NCBI GenBank assembly: GCA_902623735.1 | Contig: CACNUU010000003.1 | Location: forward strand, 1-64,000 | From: an uncultured Pelagibacteraceae bacterium | Lineage (GTDB): Bacteria; Pseudomonadota; Alphaproteobacteria; Pelagibacterales; Pelagibacteraceae | Direction of reading: 5' to 3' | Length of the DNA stretch: 64,000 nt | Part shown: piece by piece, positions 1 through 8,944 of the stretch | Numbering within the stretch: the first letter of the stretch is position 1 | Layout of the letters: each line of letters starts with the position of its first letter | Notes under the pieces: model-generated | Told to the model about the DNA's origin: nothing | The model's database searches: none | Seen by the model: only the letters and a program-made list of their open reading frames with translations | Position numbers and translations under genes: made by a program

Positions 1-1008
1 CTCAGAAATAGTAAATATAAATTTTCCAACTACTATTGGAGTAAGATCAGAGTTTATTTGATTTTGCCAATTAATAACCCCTGTCTTTATATCTATAGAA
101 TAAAACTGGTTTTTATTATTAGAAAAATAAATTGATTTATTATCACTAATTAATTCTGAATTCTTAAAATTATATGTTTCATTAAGCACTAGATTACTCT
201 GGGTTGGTAGTTGCCAGTTTACAGATCCATCAGCAATATCTATAGAAGTAATATCACCTAAAGAGTTTGTAAAAACTACATTATCTTTAACCAAAATTAT
301 TGAATATTTTGAGTTTGATAAAGTTAATGAAGTGTCAGTTTGATATTTCCAACATGGAGATCCATCTTTTATATAAAAACATCTAAGTATATTATTATAA
401 TCAACCGCAAATAGTTTTCCTTGAGAACTTCTAATTTTAGAATTAAATGGATAAGTATTGTTTTTCATCCAGATTAATTCACCGTCAAGACCATTTAAAT
501 AGAAAATTTTTCCTATATTATCTACTATAATTATATTTTTTCCTTCTTTAAAAAAACTTATTTTTGGGCTTAATTTTTTTTCAGATTTAGAATAATGATT
601 TTTTTTCCAAATTACTTTATGATTCTCGTCATAACGAATTATAGAACCTTTTCTGTCAAAAAATATAATACTATTTTCAAAAAATAATGGTTCAAAATTT
701 ATTTCATTTAAATCTTTAAATTTTAGAAATTTAAAACTTCCAATTTTGTCAAATGATCCTTTATATATTAATGAACCAAAGTTGTTTGTACTTTTTTTAA
801 AATCAATATTAGTTTTTATGTTTGACAAATCAATCTTAATTGATGGATTTAATTCCGCAATTTTATTTTTTTCATTTACAATAATTTTTTTTAAATTTTT
901 ATTACTCTCAAATTTATTCCTATCCTCATTCCAAATTTTTGAGTTAGGATTGAAAGAACAGCTAGATAGCGAAAAAAAAATTAATATTAAGTAAAATAAC
1001 TTATTCAC
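1..1008 (-). CDS. bamB: Outer membrane assembly lipoprotein BamB (partial)
   Basis: BamB is a beta-propeller lipoprotein of the BAM complex that helps insert beta-barrel proteins into the outer membrane. Reading the minus strand from a GTG at 1008 gives an open frame of 336 codons that runs off the left edge. It begins with a short hydrophobic signal and the lipobox LSSC (cysteine near residue 17), followed by repeats of the PQQ-propeller type, such as GDITSIDIADGSVNW and FYSIDIKTGVINW. The GTG start overlaps the stop of the upstream yfgM-like gene by 8 bp; the yfgM-bamB pairing is common in proteobacteria. The C-terminus is missing. The der GTPase gene would be the expected next gene outside the window. 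Confidence 0.82.
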   Translation of the reverse strand, partial: MNKLFYLILIFFSLSSCSFNPNSKIWNEDRNKFESNKNLKKIIVNEKNKIAELNPSIKIDLSNIKTNIDFKKSTNNFGSLIYKGSFDKIGSFKFLKFKDLNEINFEPLFFENSIIFFDRKGSIIRYDENHKVIWKKNHYSKSEKKLSPKISFFKEGKNIIIVDNIGKIFYLNGLDGELIWMKNNTYPFNSKIRSSQGKLFAVDYNNILRCFYIKDGSPCWKYQTDTSLTLSNSKYSIILVKDNVVFTNSLGDITSIDIADGSVNWQLPTQSNLVLNETYNFKNSELISDNKSIYFSNNKNQFYSIDIKTGVINWQNQINSDLTPIVVGKFIFTISE

Positions 1009-1645
1009 TGAAATCTCTGTTTAATCTCTTTTGAGATAATCTCAATAAATTATCATTTGCATTATCTAAAGTAATTATTTGGTTATAAAATTCTTTAGAT
1101 TTTAGTTTTTCATTTTTGGAGTAAAAAAACTCTGCAATCAAATATAGAGCGTGAGATTTCCAGACACTTTCAGAATTGATTAAAGGATTTAAAATATCTA
1201 ATAATTCACTTTCGTTTACATTTTCAGCATTATATAAACCTTTTTTATAAATTATAAGATTTTTGATTTCTTTTTCTAATGGTGTTTTTTTAATAAGAAT
1301 GTCAAAAAGTTTATTTACTTCATTTTTGTCTGTTATAATTTCGTTATCGATAATAAAATATAAAGATAAAGGAGAATAAGTTGGATCCTCTTCTTTTACT
1401 AAGTCTACAAAAGATTCTTTAGCTTTTGATTTATTTTCAACTGAAAACTCAATAACTGCATTGTTGTAATTATTTGATATTTCAATCTTTTTTCTTTTTT
1501 GAAACTCTTGAATAATAAAGAATATCACTATAGTTAAAATGATTATCGTAAGTGAAGAAATTAATAATTTTTTATTTTTGAAAAAAAAATTTTTTATTCT
1601 TTCATTTCTTGTGTTTGTATTGATAATAGAAATTTCTTCGTCCAT
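1001..1645 (-). CDS. YfgM-like membrane-anchored TPR protein
   Basis: This 214-residue protein has a short cytoplasmic N-terminus, one membrane segment at about residues 27-48 (KLLISSLTIIILTIVIFFII) and a periplasmic helical domain. The C-terminal part (WKSHALYLIAEFFYSKNEKL) reads like a TPR helix pair. In other proteobacteria YfgM is a periplasmic partner of the SecYEG translocon and of chaperones, and its gene sits immediately before bamB, as here (8 bp overlap). It follows acnA by 3 bp and is probably co-transcribed with it. Sequence conservation is low in this family, so the call rests on architecture and neighbourhood more than on motifs. Confidence 0.7.
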   Translation of the reverse strand: MDEEISIINTNTRNERIKNFFFKNKKLLISSLTIIILTIVIFFIIQEFQKRKKIEISNNYNNAVIEFSVENKSKAKESFVDLVKEEDPTYSPLSLYFIIDNEIITDKNEVNKLFDILIKKTPLEKEIKNLIIYKKGLYNAENVNESELLDILNPLINSESVWKSHALYLIAEFFYSKNEKLKSKEFYNQIITLDNANDNLLRLSQKRLNRDFSE

Positions 1646-1648
1646 AAC

Positions 1649-4318
1649 CTAAATCATATTTCGTAGAACATACTGTAAAATTCCACCATTCTTATAGTAC
1701 TCCAATTCATTTTTAGTATCTATCCTACATAATGTTTCTATTTTTTTAATGTCACCTGATGAATATTTTATCTCTAGTCTAACTTTTTCTAAAGGGTTTA
1801 GTCCTTTTTCAAGGTCAATTATGCTTATTAATTCTGAGCCATTTAAATTTAAATTTTTTCTGTTAGTACCATTAATAAATTGAAGAGGTAAAACCCCCAT
1901 ACCTATTAAATTTGATCTATGTATTCTCTCAAAACTTTCAGCTATGACTGCTTTTATTCCAAGCAACTTAGTACCTTTAGCTGCCCAGTCTCTTGAGGAA
2001 CCGGTTCCATATTCCTTGCCTCCAAAAACTACTAAATCAGTACCTCTTTTTTTGTATTCAACTACGGCCTCATAAATTGGCATTACTTTCTCCTCTGGGT
2101 ACAGTTTTGTAAATCCACCCTCCGTACCTGGAGCCATTTCATTTTTAATTCTTATATTTGCAAACGTTCCTCTCATCATTACTTCGTGATTTCCCCTTCT
2201 TGATCCATAGGAATTAAAATCTTTTTGTTGAATTTGATGCTTCATAAAATAATCGCCAGTTGGACTATTTTTTTGGATATTTCCAGCAGGAGAAATATGA
2301 TCAGTTGTAACCATATCTCCTAAAATTAATAATGGTCTAGCATCTTTTATGGGCTGAAACCCCTCTGGTTCCTCTGGTAAGTTATCAAAAAATGGTGGTC
2401 TTTTCACATAAGTTGATCCCTCGTCCCAATTATATATATCACTTTTGACTGTATTAATTTGTTGCCATTGTTTTGGACCTTCTGAAACATTTGAATATCT
2501 CTTAACAAACATTTCGGCATTTAGAGATTTTTTCAAAGTTTCCTCTATTTCTTTATTTGAAGGCCAAATATCTTTTAAATAAATATCCTTTCCACTTTTA
2601 TCTTTTCCGAAAGAATCTTTATATAAATCAAATTCCATATGTCCTGCTAAGGCGTAAGCAACTACTAATGGAGGTGATGCCAAATAATTTGCTTTGATAT
2701 GGGGTGAAATTCTTCCCTCAAAATTTCTATTGCCTGACAACACCGAAACTGCAAAAATATTTTTTTTCTGGATAGCTTCGACAATATTTTCTGCTAATGG
2801 TCCAGAATTCCCTATACATGTGGTGCATCCGTAACCCACAAGATTAAAACCTAGTTTATCTAAATATTTGTTTAATCCTGCTTTATTTAAATAATCTGTT
2901 ACAACTTGTGAACCTGGAGCAAGTGAGGTTTTTACCCATGGTTTTACCTCTAGACCAAATTCAATAGCTTTTTTTGCAAGTAATCCAGCACCAATTAATA
3001 CATTTGGATTAGAAGTATTTGTGCAAGAAGTAATTGCTGCAATTAATATAGAGCCATCTTTTATATCAAAATCTGTGCTTTGAACTTTTGATGAAGAATA
3101 ATTTTCTTTTTTTGTAATATCTTTAAAAATTTTTTTAAAATTACTCGATGCATCTGTCAATAAAACTTTATCCTGCGGTCTTTTTGGTCCAGATATCGTT
3201 GGAACTACTGTGGTCATATCTAGCGTCAATGTATCTGTAAACACTATATCGTCGCTAGCCCATAGACCTTGGGCTTTTGCATATTCTTCAACAATTTTTA
3301 CAGTTAATTGATCTCTACCAGAAAATTTTAAATATCTTAATGTTTCATCATCTATAGGAAAAAAACCACAGGTTGCTCCATATTCAGGTGCCATATTTGC
3401 AATAGTTGCACGATCAGCTAATGATAAATTCTTCAAACCTTCTCCATAAAATTCAACAAATTTTCCAACAACTCCTTTATCTCTTAACATTTTTACTACT
3501 GTTAAAACTAAATCAGTTGCAGTAGTGCCTTCAGGCATCTTATTTTTCATTTCAAAACCTATTACTTCAGGAATTAGCATGGATATTGGTTGTCCTAACA
3601 TACCAGCCTCTGCTTCAATGCCACCAACCCCCCAGCCTAGTACTGATAATCCATTAACCATTGTAGTATGACTATCTGTTCCCACTAAGGTATCAGGGAA
3701 TAGGTATTCATTTCCCTCAAATTTCTCATTCCATACAACTTTAGATAAATATTCTAAATTTACTTGATGACAAATTCCTGTGCCAGGCGGAACAATTCTA
3801 AAATTATCAAATGCTTGTTGTCCCCACTTAAGAAACGAATACCTCTCACCATTCCTTTTAAATTCAATTTCAACATTTTTATCGAAAGAGTCTTGTTTTG
3901 CTGACTGATCCACTTGCACAGAATGATCAATAACTAAATCAACAGATGATAGGGGATTTATAGTTTTTGGATCTTTATTTTTTTCTTTAACTGCTTCACG
4001 CATTGCTGCTAAATCAGCTACAGCTGGAATACCTGTATAATCTTGTAGCAAAACTCTAGCGGGTCTATATGCAATTTCAGTATTTGATTTTTTTTCTTTT
4101 AACCAATCTTTAATTGCCTCTATTTGATTTTTAGTAACTGATAAATCGTCCTCATATCTCAATAAATTTTCAAGAAGCACTTTAAGAGATTTTGGTAATT
4201 TGGAAATGCCATTTAAACCATTGTCTTCTGCAATTTTTAATGAATAGTATTTATAATTTTTATTATCGACCTTAAGTTCTGTTAATGATTTATAAGAATT
4301 TTTTGTCCCTGGCTTCAT
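1649..4318 (-). CDS. acnA: Aconitate hydratase A
   Basis: This enzyme interconverts citrate and isocitrate in the TCA cycle and uses a [4Fe-4S] cluster. At 889 residues it matches the usual length of the AcnA/IRP branch. The three cluster cysteines are visible: C432 in SCTNTSNP, and C498 and C501 in GYGCTTCIGNSGP. The family signatures GTDSHTTMVNGLSVLGWGVG (about 213-232) and GKEYGTGSSRDWAAKG in the C-terminal swivel domain are intact. The gene lies between a LysE-type exporter (3 bp upstream) and the yfgM-like gene, so it is probably read from a promoter upstream of the csaA-like gene. No sign of damage. Confidence 0.97.
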   Translation of the reverse strand: MKPGTKNSYKSLTELKVDNKNYKYYSLKIAEDNGLNGISKLPKSLKVLLENLLRYEDDLSVTKNQIEAIKDWLKEKKSNTEIAYRPARVLLQDYTGIPAVADLAAMREAVKEKNKDPKTINPLSSVDLVIDHSVQVDQSAKQDSFDKNVEIEFKRNGERYSFLKWGQQAFDNFRIVPPGTGICHQVNLEYLSKVVWNEKFEGNEYLFPDTLVGTDSHTTMVNGLSVLGWGVGGIEAEAGMLGQPISMLIPEVIGFEMKNKMPEGTTATDLVLTVVKMLRDKGVVGKFVEFYGEGLKNLSLADRATIANMAPEYGATCGFFPIDDETLRYLKFSGRDQLTVKIVEEYAKAQGLWASDDIVFTDTLTLDMTTVVPTISGPKRPQDKVLLTDASSNFKKIFKDITKKENYSSSKVQSTDFDIKDGSILIAAITSCTNTSNPNVLIGAGLLAKKAIEFGLEVKPWVKTSLAPGSQVVTDYLNKAGLNKYLDKLGFNLVGYGCTTCIGNSGPLAENIVEAIQKKNIFAVSVLSGNRNFEGRISPHIKANYLASPPLVVAYALAGHMEFDLYKDSFGKDKSGKDIYLKDIWPSNKEIEETLKKSLNAEMFVKRYSNVSEGPKQWQQINTVKSDIYNWDEGSTYVKRPPFFDNLPEEPEGFQPIKDARPLLILGDMVTTDHISPAGNIQKNSPTGDYFMKHQIQQKDFNSYGSRRGNHEVMMRGTFANIRIKNEMAPGTEGGFTKLYPEEKVMPIYEAVVEYKKRGTDLVVFGGKEYGTGSSRDWAAKGTKLLGIKAVIAESFERIHRSNLIGMGVLPLQFINGTNRKNLNLNGSELISIIDLEKGLNPLEKVRLEIKYSSGDIKKIETLCRIDTKNELEYYKNGGILQYVLRNMI

Positions 4319-4321
4319 ATG

Positions 4322-4912
4322 TTATATATAAAATGTTATTATGCTTAATAAAAGAAGTCCTGACATAACATAATTAAAGTACTTAATAAATTTATCATTT
4401 GTCGCGAATTTCCTTAAATATTTACCTACTAATGTCCAGAATGTAATACTAGATAGAGACACAAAGAAGGCAAAAAACACAACTTGAGTCGCATAACTTG
4501 CATAATTTTCACCATACTCCACATAGGTAGAGACAATTATTATACCTATTAATACACCTTTAGGATTTAAAAATTGAAAAATAAAAGTATCAAAAAAAGT
4601 TACTGGATTTTCATTTTTATTTTCAAGAGAAGATTTTGAAAAGCAAATTTTATAAGCCAAATAAACTAAAAATAAACTTCCTAAATAGGTTAAAATTATT
4701 TGAATTATTGGAAAAAGTTTAAATATATTTACTAAACCAATTGTTAAAGATAATACAAGTGAAGTAAACCCAAATGTAACTCCTAATATATGTGGTATAG
4801 TTTTTCTAATCCCAAAATTAAATCCCGAATAAGATGCAATTACATTATTAGGACCTGGAGTATAGGCTGCAACAATCCAGAATAAAGCCATCGATAAAAA
4901 TTCTGGATGCAT
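4322..4912 (-). CDS. LysE/RhtB family amino-acid exporter
   Basis: This 196-residue integral membrane protein has about six hydrophobic segments and the N-terminal LysE-family signature AYTPGPNNVIASYSGFNFG. A central LNPKGVLIGI matches the conserved NPK region of this family. Members export amino acids or their derivatives; the substrate cannot be read from the sequence. The gene is separated from the csaA-like gene upstream by 1 bp and from acnA downstream by 3 bp, so the three probably share a transcript. A second, divergent LysE family member lies at 41835-42449. Confidence 0.88.
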   Translation of the reverse strand: MHPEFLSMALFWIVAAYTPGPNNVIASYSGFNFGIRKTIPHILGVTFGFTSLVLSLTIGLVNIFKLFPIIQIILTYLGSLFLVYLAYKICFSKSSLENKNENPVTFFDTFIFQFLNPKGVLIGIIIVSTYVEYGENYASYATQVVFFAFFVSLSSITFWTLVGKYLRKFATNDKFIKYFNYVMSGLLLLSIITFYI

Positions 4913-4913
4913 G

Positions 4914-5255
4914 TTAAGCTACTGGTAAACCATTTTCAGACTTTTGTGACGGATGAAGTAAAACTACTTTACCTTCCTTATCGATTGATCCTAGGATAAG
5001 CACCTGTGAGACAATACCAGCAATATTTTTTTCTGGAAAATTACATACTCCCACGACCTGTTTACCTTTTAAATTTTCTTCATTGTAATAGTGAGTAATT
5101 TGAGCAGAGGATTTTTTAATTCCAATTTCTTTTCCAAAATCTACCTCTATAACTAGTGAAGGCTTTCTCGCTTTCTCATTTTTTCTAACTGAAATTACAG
5201 TTCCTACTCTAATGTCAACTTTATCAAATATATCAAATGTTATTTGTTCTTTCAT
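4914..5255 (-). CDS. csaA: CsaA-like tRNA-binding-domain protein
   Basis: This 113-residue stand-alone OB-fold protein belongs to the tRNA-binding domain family, as in CsaA, MetG C-termini and Trbp111. Visible family features are FDKVDIRVGTVISV near the N-terminus, SSAQITHYY and the core VCNFPEKNIAGIVSQVLILG. Length and layout match CsaA, described in Bacillus as a secretion-linked chaperone and able to bind tRNA; its role in alphaproteobacteria is less clear. It is the first gene of the csaA-lysE-acnA-yfgM-bamB run. Only 29 bp separate it from the divergent M20 deacetylase gene, so both promoters must be very compact. Confidence 0.85.
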   Translation of the reverse strand: MKEQITFDIFDKVDIRVGTVISVRKNEKARKPSLVIEVDFGKEIGIKKSSAQITHYYNEENLKGKQVVGVCNFPEKNIAGIVSQVLILGSIDKEGKVVLLHPSQKSENGLPVA

Positions 5256-5284
5256 AAATTGGGTAAATATATTAATTATTAAGC

Positions 5285-6475
5285 ATGAGTACAGAAATTA
5301 ATTTAGAAGAATTATATAATAATTCGATTACTATTTTGTCTGATTTAATAGGTTTTAAAACAATTTCAGGAGATGATAATAATGAGTTAATAAATTATTG
5401 TGAAGACTATCTTGGCAAATTAGGTGCATCATCTTTCAAAACTTTTGATGAAAATAAAAAAAGAGTAAATTTATTTGCAACAATCAAGGCTAAGAAGGCT
5501 AATGGTATAAAACCTATTATTCTTTCAGGTCACACAGATACAGTACCTGTCTCAAAAAGTTGGAGCACAGATCCGTTTAAAGCGACAATTAAGGGAGATA
5601 AACTTTATGGGCGAGGATCATGTGATATGAAAGGTTTTATTGCATGCACTTTAGCTTTCGCACCAATTTTTTCTAAAATAAAATTGAACAGAGATATACA
5701 TTTTTCATTTACATTTGACGAAGAAACCGCTTGTTTAGGAGCCCCAATATTGATTGAAGAGCTTAAAAGAAGAAAAATTAAAGATGGAATTTGTATAGTG
5801 GGAGAACCTACCAAGATGAAAATCATTGATGCTCATAAAGGATGTTATGAATACACCACTTATTTTGAAGGATTAGCAGGTCACAGCTCGATGCCACATA
5901 AAGGGGTAAGTGCAGTTGAGTTTGCATCAAGATATGCAAATAAATTGATTGAACTTAGAGAGGAGTTAAAAAAAAGAGCTCCCAAGAACTCAATCTTTGA
6001 TCCACCATTTTCAACACTACAAGTTGGTGGAATTTTTGGAGGAATAGCACACAATGTAATTGCAGATAAGTGTCATGTAGATTGGGAAACAAGACCTGTT
6101 GTTAAAGAAGATGGAGTTTTTTTAAATCAAAAAATTGATGAATATGCTAACAATGTTCTTTTAAAAGAAATGAAAAAAATATTTCCTGATGCAAAAATAA
6201 CAAAAAAAATAATTGGTGAAGTCGCAGGTTTCGATCGTGTAAAAAATTCAGAAGCCTGTGAATTAGTTTCAAGTTTAACTGGGGATAATAGTAGAGAGGT
6301 AGTATCTTTTGGAACAGAGGCAGGTTTGTTTCAAGAGGTTGGTATCAGCACTGTTGTATGTGGACCTGGTTCTATTGAACAAGCTCACAAGGTAGATGAG
6401 TATATTGAACTTAGTGAAATTAAAAAGTGTTTAAAATTTCTAGACGGTATAAAAAATAAATCGGCTTTGAATTAA
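5285..6475 (+). CDS. argE: M20 deacetylase, acetylornithine deacetylase (ArgE) type
   Basis: This 396-residue two-zinc amidohydrolase resembles the alphaproteobacterial ArgE group, which removes the acetyl group from N-acetylornithine. Metal-site motifs are in order: SGHTDTVPVS (His, Asp), GRGSCDMKG (bridging Asp), FDEETACLG (catalytic Glu pair), VGEPT, and the distal His in CGPGSIEQAHKVDEY. The lid-domain segment AGHSSMPHKG is also present. It is directly upstream of allantoin-degradation genes but separated from puuE by a strong promoter. A different N-acyl substrate, for example an acetylated diamino acid from ectoine breakdown, remains possible. ArgE annotation in this subfamily is often by similarity only. 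Confidence 0.78.
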   Translation: MSTEINLEELYNNSITILSDLIGFKTISGDDNNELINYCEDYLGKLGASSFKTFDENKKRVNLFATIKAKKANGIKPIILSGHTDTVPVSKSWSTDPFKATIKGDKLYGRGSCDMKGFIACTLAFAPIFSKIKLNRDIHFSFTFDEETACLGAPILIEELKRRKIKDGICIVGEPTKMKIIDAHKGCYEYTTYFEGLAGHSSMPHKGVSAVEFASRYANKLIELREELKKRAPKNSIFDPPFSTLQVGGIFGGIAHNVIADKCHVDWETRPVVKEDGVFLNQKIDEYANNVLLKEMKKIFPDAKITKKIIGEVAGFDRVKNSEACELVSSLTGDNSREVVSFGTEAGLFQEVGISTVVCGPGSIEQAHKVDEYIELSEIKKCLKFLDGIKNKSALN

Positions 6476-6479
6476 TAAA

Positions 6480-6508
6480 TTGTTAAGAAATCTAAATTAA
6501 TCTATAAT
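6480..6508 (+). promoter_or_regulatory. Sigma-70 type promoter of puuE
   Basis: TTGTTA (6480-6485) and a perfect TATAAT (6503-6508) are separated by 17 bp. The -10 box ends 5 bp before the ATG at 6514, so transcription should begin at or next to the start codon. No Shine-Dalgarno sequence can fit, which implies a leaderless mRNA. Confidence 0.7.
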
Positions 6509-6513
6509 TGTAC

Positions 6514-7413
6514 ATGATCAAAAAAAATTCACGAGACCTCATAGGGTATGGAAGAAAAGGAAAAAAAGTTTCATGGCCCAATAACGCTAAATTAGCTCTT
6601 CAAATAGTTTTAAATTATGAGGAAGGTGGAGAAAATTGTGTATTAAATGGAGATAAATACTCAGAAAATTTTTTATCAGAAATCATTGGTGCTAAGGCGA
6701 TAAAAGGTAGACATATAAGTATGGAAAGCATTTATGAATACGGGTCTAGATCAGGGTTTTGGAGATTAGACAGATTATTCAGAGAAAAGAAAATTCCTGT
6801 AACTATTTTTGGAGTAGGATTAGCATTAAAACAAAACATAGATGTATGTAACGCAATAAAAAACGGTGACTATGAAATTGCAGCTCATGGTTATAGATGG
6901 ATTGACTATCAAAATGTAAAAAAAACAGTAGAAAAAAAACATATGCAAATGGCTATTAAAACAATAAAAAATATCTTTGGTTCAAGGCCGTTAGGTTGGT
7001 ATACAGGTCGATGCAGTCCAAACACTAGAGATTTAGTTTTTGATGAGGGAGGATTTTTATATGATAGTGATAGCTATAGTGACGATCTACCTTATTGGGA
7101 ATATAGAGGAAAAAAGAAACAACTTATCATTCCTTACACTTTAGACAATAATGATATGCGATTTGCAACAAACCAAGGATTCAATACTGGGGACCATTTT
7201 TATAATTATTTAAAAGATAGCTTTGATACTTTATATGAAGAAGGAAAAGCTAGTCCTAAAATGATGTCAGTTGGATTACATTGTAGGCTAATAGGAAGAC
7301 CCGGAAGAATTCAATCATTAAAAAAATTTTTAGATTATGTTCTAAAATTCGAGGATATATGGATTTGTAAAAGAATTGATATAGCTAACTATTGGATTAA
7401 AAATTACTCATAA
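6514..7413 (+). CDS. puuE: Allantoinase PuuE (polysaccharide deacetylase family)
   Basis: PuuE-type allantoinase hydrolyses allantoin to allantoate in purine breakdown. It belongs to the NodB/polysaccharide-deacetylase fold rather than the classic amidohydrolase AllB. Visible family features include NYEEGGENCVLNGD near the N-terminus, YGSRSGFWRLDRLF, EIAAHGYRWIDY (metal-site His region), GWYTGRCSPNTRDL, YDSDSYSDDLPYW and GLHCRLIGRPGR. The length of about 299 residues fits the family. The frame is open from a TTG at 6508, but that codon overlaps the -10 box, so the ATG at 6514 is chosen. It lies 1 bp upstream of allantoicase, which makes the pathway assignment strong. Confidence 0.92.
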   Translation: MIKKNSRDLIGYGRKGKKVSWPNNAKLALQIVLNYEEGGENCVLNGDKYSENFLSEIIGAKAIKGRHISMESIYEYGSRSGFWRLDRLFREKKIPVTIFGVGLALKQNIDVCNAIKNGDYEIAAHGYRWIDYQNVKKTVEKKHMQMAIKTIKNIFGSRPLGWYTGRCSPNTRDLVFDEGGFLYDSDSYSDDLPYWEYRGKKKQLIIPYTLDNNDMRFATNQGFNTGDHFYNYLKDSFDTLYEEGKASPKMMSVGLHCRLIGRPGRIQSLKKFLDYVLKFEDIWICKRIDIANYWIKNYS

Positions 7414-7414
7414 A

Positions 7415-8398
7415 ATGAAGGAAAAGATAATATTTACTAATGGATTGATAGATTTAGCTCAACCAAGGTTGGGTACAAAAGTGATTTATAAAACTGATGA
7501 TTTTTTTGCTTCTGCAAATAGAATTATTAGTCCAACATCACCAGTGTTCAAAGAGGGAGTGTTTGATAAACACGGAAAATGGATGGATGGATGGGAATCT
7601 AGAAGAAAAAGAACTTTAGGACACGATTACATTGTTTTGAAATTGGGTAAGCCAGGAAGAATTTCTAAGATTGATGTAGATACATCTCATTTTAATGGTA
7701 ATCAACCCTCAATGGTCTCAATTGAAGGAGCCAATTCCAATTCAAACAAAATCACACAATTTAAATGGACCTCAATTCTTTCGAAAAAAAAGGTTAAAGC
7801 TAATTCACATCATTTTTTTTCAGTCAAAAACAATAATATATTTACACATATAAAATTTAACATTTTTCCTGATGGCGGTGTTGCTAGATTAAGATTATAT
7901 GGTTCAATTGCAAAATCAAAAAAATTTAAGAATAAAAAAATAAACCTAGCTTCATTACTTGATGGGGCATCAGTTATCGCTTGTAATAATGAACACTTTG
8001 GGAAAGCTGAAAATATTTTAGCTCCTGGAAAAGCAAAAAATATGGGTGACGGTTGGGAGACCAGAAGAAGAAGGGGTAAGGGAAATGACTGGTTAATTCT
8101 AAATTCAATTGATGGTAGATCTATTGATAAAATCGAAATTTCAACACATCATTTTAAAGGAAATTATCCAAGTTACTGTTCTTTACAAGCTGCTTATTTG
8201 CCATCTAAAAATTCTAAAAAAATTGTAAGCTCCTCAAATAAATGGAAATATTTATTAAAAAATACAAAATTATCAGCTAATAAAACTCATAAATTTAAAA
8301 ATTCTCTTATGAAAAGAGAAAAAATTAATCATATTAAAATTAACATATTTCCTGATGGAGGTATCTCAAGATTTAAAATTTTTGGTAAAAAAATATGA
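7415..8398 (+). CDS. alc: Allantoicase
   Basis: Allantoicase splits allantoate into ureidoglycolate and urea. This 327-residue protein contains the expected internal duplication of two allantoicase (jelly-roll) repeats. The first spans about residues 10-165, with GWESRRKRTLGHDY and HFNGNQPSMVSIEGA. The second spans about 180-327, with GWETRRRRGKGNDW and HFKGNYPSYCSLQAA. Each ends in a copy of NIFPDGG(V/I)(A/S)R. It is 1 bp after puuE and overlaps the ureidoglycolate lyase gene by 4 bp (ATGA), so the three should be translated from one message. Confidence 0.95.
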   Translation: MKEKIIFTNGLIDLAQPRLGTKVIYKTDDFFASANRIISPTSPVFKEGVFDKHGKWMDGWESRRKRTLGHDYIVLKLGKPGRISKIDVDTSHFNGNQPSMVSIEGANSNSNKITQFKWTSILSKKKVKANSHHFFSVKNNNIFTHIKFNIFPDGGVARLRLYGSIAKSKKFKNKKINLASLLDGASVIACNNEHFGKAENILAPGKAKNMGDGWETRRRRGKGNDWLILNSIDGRSIDKIEISTHHFKGNYPSYCSLQAAYLPSKNSKKIVSSSNKWKYLLKNTKLSANKTHKFKNSLMKREKINHIKINIFPDGGISRFKIFGKKI

Positions 8399-8898
8399 CT
8401 GAATTAGTTGTAAAACCAAAACCAATCACGAAAGAAAATTTTAGAAAATTTGGCGACATGATAACAACTGCAGATATTAAGCCTATTGAGATTAATAATG
8501 GTTATGCAAAACGATATGATGGTATTGCAAATTTAAATACTAAAAAAAATAATGGTGAGTCGACTATTAGTATTTTTTCAGCTCTTAAAAGATCTTTTCC
8601 CATGAAAGTAGATATGATGGAAAAACATCCACTTGGAAGCCAAGCTTTTATTCCGATGAAAGAAACAACTTTTTTAGCTTTCGTAGCTCCTGAAGGCGAC
8701 AGACCAGACTTAGATAAAATTGAATCTTTTATAATTCCAAGAGGAATAGGAATTAATTATAATCCAGGTATTTGGCATTTCCCTTTAATATCTACAGAGG
8801 ACATGAACTTTTTAGTTGTAGATAGATTGGGTGATGGAGAAAACCTTGTTCTCTATGATCTAAATAAAGAAAATATTACTTTAGAATTCAAATCATAA
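8395..8898 (+). CDS. allA: Ureidoglycolate lyase
   Basis: AllA cleaves ureidoglycolate into glyoxylate and urea, the last step of this branch. The 167-residue cupin-like protein shows KPITKENFRKFGDMI at the N-terminus, HPLGSQAFIPM, FLAFVAPEG and YNPGIWHFPLI, all placed as in the AllA family. It is translationally coupled to allantoicase through a 4 bp overlap and is followed at once by a strong terminator (8901-8930). The glyoxylate product could feed central carbon metabolism; the two urea molecules need a urease or urea amidolyase that is not in this window. Confidence 0.94.
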   Translation: MTELVVKPKPITKENFRKFGDMITTADIKPIEINNGYAKRYDGIANLNTKKNNGESTISIFSALKRSFPMKVDMMEKHPLGSQAFIPMKETTFLAFVAPEGDRPDLDKIESFIIPRGIGINYNPGIWHFPLISTEDMNFLVVDRLGDGENLVLYDLNKENITLEFKS

Positions 8899-8900
8899 AA

Positions 8901-8930
8901 AAAGCCCATCAATGAAAATTGATGGGCTTT
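8901..8930. terminator. Bidirectional intrinsic terminator
   Basis: A perfect 12 bp stem, AAAGCCCATCAA (8901-8912) with TTGATGGGCTTT (8919-8930), encloses a 6-base loop. It has A-rich flanks on the left and T-rich flanks on the right. It lies between the convergent ends of allA (plus) and the NCS1 permease (minus) and can serve both. Confidence 0.9.
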
Positions 8931-8944
8931 AATTTTAAATTTAA

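Noticed and set aside
746-994. Plus-strand open frame of 82 codons
   Set aside because: Antisense to bamB, whose lipobox and propeller repeats are convincing on the minus strand.
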